Shown here piece after piece: positions 47,303 to 58,230 of a stretch of DNA of 64,000 bases. The stretch spans positions 1,596,001 through 1,660,000 of the forward strand of contig JAQFVV010012424.1 in assembly GCA_028023455.1 (NCBI GenBank). The letters are read 5' to 3'. The notes beneath the pieces are model-generated. The model saw only the letters and a program-made list of their open reading frames with translations, made no database searches and had not been told where the DNA came from. The stretch comes from Epiperipatus broadwayi (lineage: Eukaryota; Onychophora; Udeonychophora; Euonychophora; Peripatidae). The first letter of the stretch is position 1. Every line of letters begins with the position of its first letter. A program made the translations under genes and the position numbers.

Positions 47303-47480
47303 AAACAGAGGCAGAAATCTCCATATAGTAGCGCCACCCAGTGCAAGCTAGAGTAAGCAAATGTTTCAAGAAGGCTTGTGCATAAAATCTCTATTTAGTG
47401 CCTGCTCATTCAATATCCCCAGATTGTATGATGAGTTTTGCCAGCTTGTGTGCGCATAGAATAGTGATCATATGAAATTC
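47303..47480. mobile_element. family Y copy
   Basis: It starts AAACAGAGGCAGAAATCTCC and runs through 'gcaagctagagtaagcaaatg', 'agaaggcttgtgcataaaatct' and 'caatatccccaga' to 'gagttttgcca' and 'gtgatcatatg'. Flanks TTCAAAAATATTA and TTCAAATATTA are near-identical (2-bp indel), a probable 11-13 bp target duplication. Confidence 0.65.
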
Positions 47481-47489
47481 AAATATTAC

Positions 47490-48020
47490 AAACAAATTAA
47501 TCTTTATAATTTAACACATTGACTTAATAAATATTAAGGAATTTTAAAATAACAAATTTATTTCCGCATTTTATTTTTAAATTTTACTAGAAAACATCTT
47601 ATTTCACTAAGAGTTTAAATATAATAATCGATATTAAACTTTATTTGAAAGGAATATAATATTTACATTGCAGTGAAATACAAATAAAATCACAACCTTT
47701 GTATATTTTAGATAGTGATAATTAAAATATTATTTGTTTTTAAGATTTGAATAAATGTTTAATTTAGGCAATTTTATTTTGAGTTTTTTTTACTCTTTTC
47801 AATGAGCTCTTTTCGAATCTACATATAGCCAGAATTTATAGAAAAACTTATTCATGCATGCATATTTGCTACATTTTTTATTAACTTATTGTCTTTTGTC
47901 TATTGGTCTGCCTGGTTATGAAAGTTTATAACTTAATTTTCACCCACTTACATTGAATAAATATATTTTTTAGAATTTGTAAACAATTTTAACAAAAAAA
48001 AAAAGCAAAAAATTTAAAAT
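47490..48020. other. AT-rich, nothing recognised
   Basis: No gene or repeat family seen. Confidence 0.4.
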
Positions 48021-48024
48021 TTTA

Positions 48025-49216
48025 ATTTTATATACACCAACCAAGAGAACAAGCTGGATTTAAAAGTGGTTTTAGTACAGTAGATCATATCCAGGTGTTG
48101 AGAGAAGTTATAGAAAGGACGAATGAATATGAGTTGTCATTATGTTTTGGATTTGTAGATTATGAAAAGGCATTTGATTCTATAAACATTTCTTCAGTGA
48201 TTAAAGCATTGGATCATCAAGGTATAGATCCAGGATATTGTCATATTTTGAAGAATATTTATAAAATTGCAACAGCAACAATTGGATTATGTAATGATAC
48301 TGGGAAAGTCAACATTGAGAAAGGTGTAAGACAAGGTGACTCCATATCTCCAAAACTTTTTACAGTAGTGCTGCAAGAAGTATTTTGTGGATTAAAATGG
48401 GAAACTAAAGGAGTGAAAGTAAATGGAGATTATTTAAGTCATTTAGATTTCACAGATGATGTAGTTGTTTTTGCAAATAATGCTTCAGAGCTGCAGGATA
48501 TGTTGCAGGAATTATCAGATAAAAGTAGGACTAAAGATAAATGTTAAAAAGACTAAAGTAATGTTTAATCGATTTGCTCAAAATATGAAAATAAAGATTG
48601 ATTATGATGAATTAAAAGAAGTTAACAGTTACAAATACCTTGGTCAGATTATTAATACAGATGGAAACATAATGGAAGAAATTAATCATAGAATTAAACT
48701 TGGTTGGAGTGCTTTTGGTAGAAATAACTTGATACTAAAAGAAAATATGCCTATGTGTTTGAAAAGGAAGGTTTTTAACAAATGTGTTTTACCAGGTCTT
48801 ACTTATGGATCTGAGACTTGGACACTTAATAGAAGAGCAATACAGAAACTTCAGACCACTCAAAGAAGTATGGAGAGATGCATGTTGGGAGTAACAAGAA
48901 GAGATCGAAAACGCAATGTATGGGTAAGAGAACAAACAGGTGTTACTGACCTCATTGAAAAAATTAAAGGATTGAAGTGGAGTTGGGCTGGACATATTGC
49001 TAGAAGAGATGATAATAGATGGACAATTGAAATTTTAAACTGGATTCCAAGAGATTGTAAAAGACCCAGAAAGAGACCACATGTGAGATGGATGAAATAA
49101 GAAAGTGTGCAGGGGTGATGTGGAGAAGAGAAGCTAAAGATCAGAAAAGATGGATTAAACTTGGAGAGACCTTCATCCTGCAGTGGATTGATAGTGATGA
49201 TGATGATGATGATACA
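48025..49216 (+). mobile_element. RTE-clade LINE, 5'-truncated, youngest copy
   Basis: It encodes the second half of RTE ORF2: EQAGFKSGFSTVDHIQV, FGFVDYEKAFDSINISSV, VEKGVRQGDSISP-like, the catalytic FTDDVVVFA (usual F/YADD, with Ala to Thr), and NSYKYLGQIINTDG. Then come YGSETWTLNRRAIQKLQT, WVREQTGVTDLIEKIKG, WSWAGHIARRDDNRW, and an LGETFILQWIDSDDDDDD end on a (GAT)n run (49194-49216). Three open pieces (48095-48547, 48465-49100, 49088-49279) are joined by two frameshifts, near 48530 and near 49095. Endonuclease and fingers are lost by truncation near 48025. Confidence 0.93.
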
Positions 49217-49309
49217 GTGCTGCCAGTAACGTCATTTAACAGTATTAAATTGTCTTTAACCTTAATTTTTGAAGTATGATTTTTTTTCTACAGTACAGGC
49301 TTTTTCTAT

Positions 49310-49600
49310 ATGTAATATATAGGGGGTTTGAAATCAGACTTTCGCCCAACCCTCAACCATTTATGCTATCTCATACCGCCGATGCACTTGATCACACACA
49401 TGTCGAAAAGATAAATAATCACCAACACGTATTTCGTACTAACCCAGCACTCGTCAATTGGTCCAGATTATCACGACACATATATACAATCAAAGCTCAG
49501 CTTATATTAAGATAGCCAAGCTTCATACTTTAACGAATAGGCTTCAAACCACTCCACCTCACAACTCTTCAGCCATCCATTTAATTGAAAATCTGATTTT
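49310..49600 (+). repeat. family X copy, relatively young
   Basis: It starts 'gtaatatatagggggtttgaaatcagactttc' and keeps several CpGs (accgccgatgc, gtcgaaaag, cacgtatttcg, tcacgaca) that have decayed to TpG or CpA in other copies. Landmarks 'ttggtccaga', 'cttatattaagatagcca' and 'cttcagccatcca' are intact. Confidence 0.75.
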
Positions 49601-49604
49601 TGAA

Positions 49605-50080
49605 ACTATAAAATTAAATATATATATATAAAAAGATTCTTGTTCACAGAAATGCAGTAAATATATATATATATCGTCCATTTTCACAGCATTCTTGATA
49701 TTATGCAATCAAAATAAAAACAATATAGTACTCATACCCCAAAATATTCTTAAACTATTTTTAAAGGTGAGAATTGCACAATTTTGGTCACCTAATATCA
49801 CGAATACTATAAAACCTGAAGTAATTTTTTTTTTGACTCTTTAAAGCATTTATGTAAATAAAATCATTTCTAAATATTTTTAAATATTTTTTTCATATGG
49901 AAGATTTTAATAAAAGAAAATAATGAAATTAGTGATTTTTTATTATTATTATTATATTTGACAATACATTTTTCTCTTACTCTTTTTAAGCTCTGAGTAA
50001 TTTTATCTTTTTCTTTGGAAGTAAATCAGTTTTATTTCTACTTTGTTGGTATGATTACATGTATTATATTAGAAATTAAT
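49605..50080. other. AT-rich, nothing recognised
   Basis: Contains short (AT)n and (TTA)n runs. No gene seen. Confidence 0.4.
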
Positions 50081-50093
50081 CAAAAAAGAATTG

Positions 50094-50200
50094 TCAAGCA
50101 TTGTTAGCCGAGAGATCAGCGCAGCTGCCTTGCAAGCAAGCAGTTGGTTGCAGACAGTTGTTGTGGATTTGTCTCCCGGCTGATGCAATGACATATGAAA
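50094..50200 (+). mobile_element. tRNA-derived SINE (family S) with target duplication
   Basis: Begins TCAAGCATTGTTAGCCGAGA, continues GCAGCTGCCTTGCAAGC with a short internal duplication (GCAAGCAAGCAG), then a T-arm-like region and CCCGGCTGATGC-AATGACATATG. It is flanked by AAAAAAGAATTG at 50082-50093 and 50201-50212, an exact 12-bp target duplication. Confidence 0.85.
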
Positions 50201-50393
50201 AAAAAAGAATTGATTCTACAGGCTTCTTTAAGTTGTGCATATTGATACACATGTTATTATTTTGAAATAGTTGACATTTCATCACATTAAATAGGCTTTT
50301 AATGGTGTCTTTAATAATATTCTTTCAGATTTACAACTGGAACTTTGAAAAATATAATTTTTTATTCTTTTCTAATTCTGACATACTTAAGTT

Positions 50394-50524
50394 AATAAAT
50401 ATCACATGATTACCATTTCTTATGATTGCTTATAACTGTTATTAAAACAGGCAAAACTCTCTATACCTATTACTCTGGCTTGTAGTGAGTGACAATACAT
50501 ATAGAGAGTTTTGCCTGTTTAAAT
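50394..50524 (-). mobile_element. short family Y copy with target duplication
   Basis: 131 bp. Minus strand: AAACAGGCAAAACTCTCTAT, a short middle (ACTCACTACAAGCCAGAGTA), an inverted repeat of the start (ATAGAGAGTTTTGCCTGTTT), then TAATAACAGTTATAAGC and the far end TAATCATGTGATATTTATT. It is flanked by ATACTTAAGTT at 50383-50393 and 50525-50535, an exact 11-bp duplication. It contains both family termini with nearly all of the body removed. Confidence 0.85.
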
Positions 50525-50539
50525 ATACTTAAGTTCCCA

Positions 50540-51570
50540 GATTTTCCTTTTCAAAAATGTAATAAGAATTACTTTTCATAAAATTTGCTTCTTTATATAT
50601 AATACATTTATCAGATAAATTCTGGAATAGATTGCAGCTATGCTAATAATAATAGCTATGTGACAATGTTCAAAACTGTTGTTAATTGTAAATAGACAGA
50701 AGTTTTAATTATCATATTTTTGATTATCACATATTTAACAATTGAAAATAAAAATTGTTATCTTTAGGATTATTTTTTCTAAGTAATTACTTAAAGTCTA
50801 AAATAGTTCTAATTTTACACACATATTTTTACAATATTTGCATTTCATTTTCTTGTTGCCACCTGTGTCTTTTAGAGAATCACTTATTTCAAACATGTTA
50901 TTTAATTTTTAAACTGATCAAGGTTATATTACAAGAACATTTTATTTAAACTATATCTCAATAATTTATTAAATAGCTTTTAGTTATCAAAAAAAGTTAA
51001 ATAAAAGATTATATTTATTGAAGTTTATAGTTCTAGCTAATTCATAATATCCTAAGGTGTCGTTATTAGCAAGGATGCACAAATGTCTGCCAAAGATAAT
51101 GCATTATTCAAGTAAATAACATGTCATATTTACATTAACTATAAATACACACACCCACATGCATATCTTTCATGTACCATATAACAATGTAAGATTTATA
51201 TATATTGTGAGAATATCATTGGTGGTAATTTTTTTCAACAAAAACTGATCATCATCACTTTATAATATGATAACAGTAAGGTTCTATGTCTAATAGTATA
51301 GAATTAATGATGAGTTTCATTGCTTAACCAAACATATAACAGAAACTAAAATAACTTTGCAACCCTATAACATACATTATTGAGTTTTGAAGAATATTCG
51401 TCTTTAAAAAATGAAACTTTATCAACACAATTTTTGAGATGCTAACATTATTCACAGTAGTTTCTCATATATTCTTTTAATGAACTTTTTTTTATCACTG
51501 AGACAATGACATTGAGAATTAGTAGTTATTCATCATCATCATGATTATTGAATATCTTCAGGCATTTACT
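50540..51570. other. AT-rich, nothing recognised
   Basis: No gene or repeat family seen. Confidence 0.4.
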
Positions 51571-51579
51571 AGAAAAAAT

Positions 51580-52310
51580 ATTTAAATAGAGGATTTGAAC
51601 TCAGGATTTATCAGTGTATTCATTCTCCACTCTATATCAAACATCTGATACACATGACAATACACATGTGAAAAAGATATTTAAATAGAGAGATTTGAAC
51701 TCAGGATTTTTTTAGTCTATTCATCTGCTATTCTATCTCAAGCAACCAATACTACATGACCACACACATGCAAAAAAACATTCAAATAGAGGGATTTGAA
51801 CTCAGTATTTTTCAGTTCTGTTCATCCTTCAGTCTATTTCAAGGAACTGATACACATGACCACACACATGTGAAAAAGATATTTAAATAGAGGTATTTGA
51901 ACTCAGGATTTTTTTCAGTCTATTCATCCTCCACTCTATATCAAGCAACCAACACACATGACCACATACATGCGAAAAAGAAATTTAAATAGAGGTATTT
52001 GAATTCAGGATTTTTGAGTCTATTCATCTTCCGCTCTATCTCAAGCAACCGATACACATCTCCACGCACATGCAAAAAAGATGTGGTGACGAGTATACGT
52101 ATTTCATACAGAACCAGCACTTATCAATTAGACCAGATCCTAATCTCTCACACATATTTACAATCAGTGCTCGGTTCATATTAAGATAGCAATTCCGCAA
52201 ACATTAATGGTCAGGCTTCCATCTTCTCACTTTTCCAACTATTCAACTATCTATTTTATCGAAAAACCGACAATGGAAAGCTTTAAGCCCTTGTGGATAC
52301 TGACTTAGAA
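51580..52310. repeat. family X copy with five tandem ~100-bp heads
   Basis: Five head units start at about 51580, 51679, 51781, 51880 and 51981. Each has TTTAAATAGAG, GATTTGAACTCAGGATTT, a 'tctattcat.c.c..ctctat.tcaa' block, and 'acacatgaccacacacatg.gaaaaa'. They are followed once by the X body (about 52081-52310). Read on the minus strand each head carries TGAGTTCAAATC, like a pol III B box, so the element would have five promoter-like modules in a row after the body. Not coding. Confidence 0.85.
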
Positions 52311-53345
52311 CTAGATGAATATTTTATCTTTAAATTTTCTATTCTTTGTTCAATAACAATATAATGTTAAAATAGATATGAAATAAATCTAAAGAGATGT
52401 CAATCATCATCCGAAACCAATTTATTATATTTTTAAAACACTTGCACACGCACATATAATTATCGTGTCGTAAACATAGCTTTTTATAAATATATAACAT
52501 TCTTAATATACACCGTCATATTATTAAAATTATAGATGTTTGAATAAGCTGTAGCAAGACTACATAAATTTACATCAAAATAATAATGGCAGAATGATAA
52601 AATAATAATAATTAGAAAATTTGATTTCTTCTTTTCAATTTGTAATAATAAATTTACTATTTACTTTGCATTCTTATAAAGTTTTGAGCCTGAAATAAAA
52701 TACGTCTAAATTTAAATTAAGTATTTTGCTATTATCCCCTCCCCAGTAAATTTTTATCCTGGAAAATCGTGGCACATATTTATAATGAAATTCTGAGGCA
52801 TTTGAAAACGCATAAACAAAATTATAGATCGACGTAAGTAAATATTAATAATAAACGTTCCATGTTAACATTTAGGTAGTAGGTTTGGATATTTAAAATG
52901 CAAAGTAATATATAATTCTTTGACATTGAGAATATATTGTCTTACACATCATGAAAGAAGTAATTTTAGAAATTTTTAGGGTCTCAAATCATAATGTTTG
53001 GAAGATCAATTTCATTTAATTTTTATTGTGACATTCTTTGAAAGCACCAGACTAATTTTCATTATGTAAGTGGCTGCATAATCTTATTCTTTGTTCCCTG
53101 CTGATTAACTGTTAATTGCTCTTTTTATACAGATAGATGTCAATTTCCAGATGTTTCATTATAGTCTTTTGCTTATCCCCAGTTTAATAACTGTAACTTG
53201 AGAAATAAATAATTTGTTCAAATATACCATAAATATAAATGAACGATTTTGTTATTTATCAATCACGATTTTGAATATTATTTTACAAATAAAAAATAGG
53301 TTATTTTTTATCACTAGTATAAAACAAACACGAGCAATTAATATT
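52311..53345. other. AT-rich with a CpG-retaining patch, no gene seen
   Basis: CpGs cluster at about 52400-52870 (atccgaaacc, tatcgtgtcgtaaac, caccgtc, aatcgtgg, gatcgacgtaag, aaacgttcc). This could be a small promoter or enhancer, but no exon, TATA box or splice-bounded frame is visible. Confidence 0.35.
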
Positions 53346-53368
53346 ATTTCTTTCATAAAATATTTCAA

Positions 53369-54120
53369 ATGTCTACAATACTGTATAAATCAGATACTTG
53401 GCTACCTTCTTGCTCACAATGGCCATTCAACCTAGTATTCAGACAGAAAATCTCTATTTGGGACACTCATGACCTGTTATTTCCCACTCAAAACTCTATC
53501 CTTCCTGACCTTGGTGGTATTAATCAGGTGGTTACCAGGTTTTTCAAACATCTCAAGTTGGAGCCAAGGTTCCTGGACTTCCTAGTGAAAATCAACCTGG
53601 ATTCATTCCAGATGAACTGGTTCCTGAACTACAGGAGATTCTTCAAGAACATAGATTCTACATCTCACAACTGCCACAGAACCTCTGAAACCTTTGACCA
53701 CATGTTAAATGATTGCCCGGCATATAATAAAATCAGAACATTCATTGCTCATAGCTGCCACATTTACCTGAACAAAGTACTAGGTATCAAGAGTTGCTTC
53801 CTGTCTAGAGATTAGGTCATCTCAAGACTTTCGACCTTCATCATTTATGCCACCTTGATGGCCAGATGTCGCAACAAGTTTACTATTCCTCATCCCAAGC
53901 CTGAAGACATATTCATTTCTAAGTTGAAGGAATTTTGCCATAAGAACAGTATCATCTTATCCAGATTTTTATTTGACAACACATGGAGCCTGATTAAGCT
54001 GGATTAAACAACACCAGCAAGCACATCATACCATTTGATCGCCTGAGCAACATGGATAACTATTATTTTATTTACAATTGTATCATTCTTACATATGTTT
54101 TTCAATAAAGTTGTTTATAA
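53369..54120 (+). mobile_element. 3' end of a third non-LTR retrotransposon family
   Basis: A single frame (53369-54007) with one in-frame TAG at 53813-53815. It encodes LPDLGGINQVVTRFFKHLKL, FQMNWFLNYRRFFKNI, a C..HRTSETFDHMLNDCPAY zinc-knuckle-like block, and ends ...FLFDNTWSLIKLD. The Cys-His block plus short downstream tail with AATAAA-like CAATAAAG (about 54105) is typical of LINE ORF2 C-termini. It is unlike the RTE and 4.8-kb LINE families. It is more GC-rich than its flanks and only lightly mutated, so it is relatively recent. A host gene fragment is less likely. Confidence 0.6.
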
Positions 54121-54299
54121 TATAATACTGTTTTCATTTTCCCCCTGATATTTCTCACTTAGGAGTGAGTTACTTTACTAGCAAGCACACACACAGATCT
54201 GTTAAATGGACATTTTTATATAAAATGTTAAATACAAGCAATATTATAATATTTTTTATCTCTAAATGAAAGTATTATTTTATGTGATTGCTTCAACTC

Positions 54300-56230
54300 C
54301 ATCTCTGTCATCATCATCATTTTCAGCTATTATCAATTCAAAGTTTAAGTTAGGTTTTCCCATTTCATAATAACTCCTCTCAACATTATAATAGCAAACT
54401 TCCTTATTTTATCTTTCCAGTTTATAAGAATTCAAATGGAAGTCAATCTCTGATAATGTGCTATTTCTTAAATATTATAAATCTACAGTGCACTCTCCCG
54501 CCGGTAAGAGTTTAAAAACATAAGTGAATCACTTAAATTTAGATGTGTTTTATTTGTAGATCTTTTATAATTTGTTCAGCTCTCAGTTCCAAATGCTTCA
54601 GATTGGCCCATACATATAGCTTGGGTGATAAAGGATAGAGTGGATTCATTCTATCTTTTAAAAAGACTTTATCTTGTGTTTGGAAAGGAGAGTATTCATT
54701 ATAAATCTCATTCCATCTGTAAAGTGCATGTGCCATGGTTTAAGCTATGATGTTATTATAGTCTCTTGGGATACAATTTCAAACTTCAACTGCTCATTAA
54801 TTATCATAGCATTATGTCTAACCCAGATCCATTTTAGCATCTTAATTCTTTCAATGCTAGCAGTCATATTTGTTCGCTCTCTCATAGAAGTATTTCTTTT
54901 GAAGCATTCTTGCTATTTGCATCACACACTTTTTTATACTTTGTTAAATAATTTGAAGTCTTTGCATTGCTCTTTTAATTGTCCATGCCTGAGATCCATA
55001 AGTAAAAACTAGTAAAAACATCTATTAAAAATGATTGTATGTATATATATAATATGTAAAATTATATGTTCATGTATATTTGTATTCATGTATTTGTACT
55101 GTGTTTGTTATAGTTCTGAAGAAGATTGCTGGAGCAATAGAAACTGTCATTAGTGGGTTGTAAAAAGCATTGCAAAAAGTAATAAAGAACATAGATGACA
55201 TTAAAAACATTTCTTTTAAGATACATAGATATATTTTCTTCTATTATTATGTTTACCAAAACTACTCCATCTAAGGTTAATTTTATGATTAATTCCACCT
55301 ATTATGTTTCATTTGTATTAATAATATGACCAAAGTAATTTAACTTCACATTTATTAATCTTTATTTAATCTTCTTTTGATTCCTTTTTGCTATTCCATC
55401 ATACATTTCTTCATACTTTGTTGGATAGCCTGAACATTTATTGCATTGCTCTTCTTTTAAAGGTTCAGGTCTGAGATCCATAAATGAAAATTAGTAAAAT
55501 ACATCTACTAAAAACCTTCATTTTAAAATACATAGATATATTTCCTGTTAATATTATGTTTACCTAAAAGCACTCTAATCATTTAATTTTATGGTCAATT
55601 TGACCCATTATGTTTTTATTTGTATTAAGTATCTGATCAAAGTAATTTAACTTCTAATTCACATTAATGAATCTATTTATTCTTTTGAGAACATCCATTG
55701 AACATTATTTTAATATTTTTAGCACTTGTCATTAATCCAACTTTTTTACTTTCATCTGAGAACTCATGTACCATTTTCTGAAGCTCTGAAGCATTATCTG
55801 CAAAGACAATCTCCATCCATTTTTATTTCCCTTAGCTTTCTATTTTCATTCACAAAATCGTCTTATAAAACTGCTGCAAAAGCCTCGAGAAAATGCAATA
55901 AATCTATCATAGACTTGTCAATTTCAATATTTTTATTATTATCATGTAATCTAATTATTGCTGCTGTATTCTGAAAACTATTCTTGAAAATATGGCAATA
56001 CCTTGGGTCTATATCTTGATAATTCAAAACTCCATTTATCAAGGAAATGTTTATCCAATCAAATGCCTTTTCATAAACTACAAATCCTAAGTGTTATGGC
56101 AATTCAGTGTTTATTGGGCTTTTTTATAACTTCTCTCAATACTTGGATGTGATCAATTGTTCTAAAATACTTTTGAAATCCAATGTCTTATCTTCTTATT
56201 GATTTCAAGAATGTCTGAACTATCTTCAAG
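54300..56230 (-). mobile_element. RTE-clade LINE, antisense, internally duplicated and interrupted
   Basis: It starts at a (ATC)n run (54302-54318), as at the 3' end of other RTE copies. Minus-strand coding blocks follow: MTASIERIKMLKW, then TDG/HRIN-like, LKRNVFN (about 55190-55300), a second pass over the same blocks at about 55380-55560, then QEMVHEFSDESK-like, FVVYEKAFDWINISL (about 56040-56090), ending near 56200. Between the two passes (about 55025-55190) sits a family W fragment. The (54539-54736) open frame is not RTE-like. Confidence 0.7.
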
Positions 56231-57180
56231 GGCTGTTAACATTTTAAATGATTTTCAAGAAAAACTTAAAATTTTTTGAAGTTTCTATGAAGGTTAGAAT
56301 ATTAACTGTTGATAGTAACCTTCTTAATAGTCCAATTCTGCTATACTTTAATTTGAATGCTTTCATGTCCATTTCCTTTAACATTTTTTTCAATCAATGA
56401 TTCAGAACATATTGTACCTTTTATAATTGGTACTGATAGTTAGGTAGGGTTGGAAAAGTAGCTATATTTAAAAAAAAATAAATTTAGGTTATTTTCTAAC
56501 ATATAATTTAAATGTTATAGGTAGTAGGGGTTAAAACTCAGTAAACATGAGCTTATAAAGTTATATTATATAGTTTGAACTCATTTAGAGGTGAATTAAA
56601 TATAAAATGATATAATAACTTGTTTAAAAATAATATTAATTTTTATTTATTATATTTAAAAAATACTACAGAGATAGAATAGCTTAATTATAACAGTAAA
56701 TATTTTATATTATAATTTTAAAGTAATTATTTTGTGTAAAACATTGTTTAAATGATAAGTCAATTTAATATTAGTTTAAATTGTGCTGAAAGTATCACAT
56801 GGACAGAGGAGATTGTGTGCATATGTAGGCTTACAAAAAGTTAGAAAAAGAAAACTTTAATTTTAGCTTGTTAACAAAAATTTGATACATTATAAAGTGT
56901 AACAAATACTAAGTCTAGATATAATATTAGCAAAGTAATGAAAAAAAATATTATTTTATTTAGGTGTAATATTTTATTTTTGGGTTAATTTTGGGCATTA
57001 TAATATTAAAAATTGTTCTAACAGGGATATTTAGTTTTTTAAATAAAAATATTTAATATTTAAAGTATTAAATAATTTGATAATGTTTAATATTGATGAC
57101 TCATAGTTTTAAAACTTAATTTTAAAAATGAAATTGATGTAGTTATGTAAATTAGCAGTGACCAATGAAATCATTGGATT
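56231..57180. other. AT-rich, nothing recognised
   Basis: No gene or repeat family seen. Confidence 0.4.
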
Positions 57181-57188
57181 AATACCAG

Positions 57189-57265
57189 TATAAAAAGACA
57201 TTGAAGCCAGTCTAGACAGTAATTTCAGTGATTTTAGTGATTCAGTGATTTACAGATTCAGATTA
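57189..57265 (+). promoter_or_regulatory. TATA-like box followed by short tandem repeat
   Basis: TATAAAAA (57189-57196) is followed after about 15-25 bases by a tandem CAGTGATTT(T)AGTGATT-CAGTGATTTACAGATTC run. The layout mirrors TATAAATA plus ATTCAGATT repeats at 3180-3412. It could be an LTR promoter (a gypsy integrase lies 5 kb downstream on the same strand) or an unrelated coincidence. Confidence 0.3.
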
Positions 57266-57802
57266 CGATAGATTTAGTTTGAAATTTATAACTATATTTT
57301 TTATATTGTTATAGTAGTAAGGTTCTTTTAAATTATTATTTTATTTAAAAGTATTTTGAAAAGTATAATTGGAATAACTATTTAAATAGTGACTCACTAA
57401 ACACCAAATTTCCCTGCCAGATTATCCTACTTGAAACTTAGCTTAGTACCTCAATAATTCTATGGAACATGATAATAGCTACTTAAATATTGGGATAATG
57501 AACACTAAATGTCAAGGAGTATACTGCAACAAAGCCAGAAATTTATGTAAGGACTTTGAAATTTTGATAAATAGTATGTCTGGGTGAGTGAACATTTTTT
57601 TGCAATAACTTTATCATATTACAATAAAAATAATTTATTAAAATCAATTAATAGGAATTAGATATTTATTAAAAATCTTTATCATAGTGTTAAATTTGAA
57701 AGAAAGAAAAGAAAATTAAGACTCTGCAATTGAATGTCTATTTATTATAAAATTGATAGTAATAATTCATCTTTAATTTGTCTTTAAAGTAATCAAAATG
57801 AA

Positions 57803-58217
57803 GGCAAAACTCCCCATACAGTAGTGCCACCCTGTGCCAAACAGAGTAATCAATGGATGCCAGAAGGCTTGTGCATAAAATCCCTATCTAGTGCCTACTC
57901 ATCCAATATCCCTAGACTAGTTTCTGGCTTGTGGCCATCATCAGTGATGAGCCTTGGATCTGAGAGCACTGCACCTAGATCTTAGGATCTTAGGATCTAA
58001 TGCTCTCAGATCTAAGGCTCCTCACTGATGATGGCCACAAGCCAGAAACTAGTCTGGGGATATTGGATGAGTAGGCACTAGATAGGGATTTTATGCACAA
58101 GCCTTCTGGCATCCATTGATTACTCTGTTTGGCACAGGGTGGCACTACTGTATGGGGAGTTTGCCTTTGTTTACAACAAATTATGTGCTAGTATAGAGAT
58201 GGTGATCATGTGATGTT
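57803..58217. mobile_element. family Y palindromic element with 13-bp target duplication
   Basis: The left arm (57803 to about 57990) and right arm (about 57990-58168) are near-perfect inverted copies of about 180 bp. They share CCATACAGTAGTGCCACCCT, GAGTAATCAATGGATGCC, GGCTTGTGCATAAAATCCC and CTAGACTAGTTTCTGGCTTG, and meet at a short TTAGGATCT duplication. A 49-bp asymmetric end (TTATGTGCTAG...GGTGATCATGTGATGTT) follows the right arm. Exact flanking repeats TAATCAAAATGAA at 57790-57802 and 58218-58230 delimit the insertion. Non-coding. Confidence 0.9.
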
Positions 58218-58230
58218 TAATCAAAATGAA

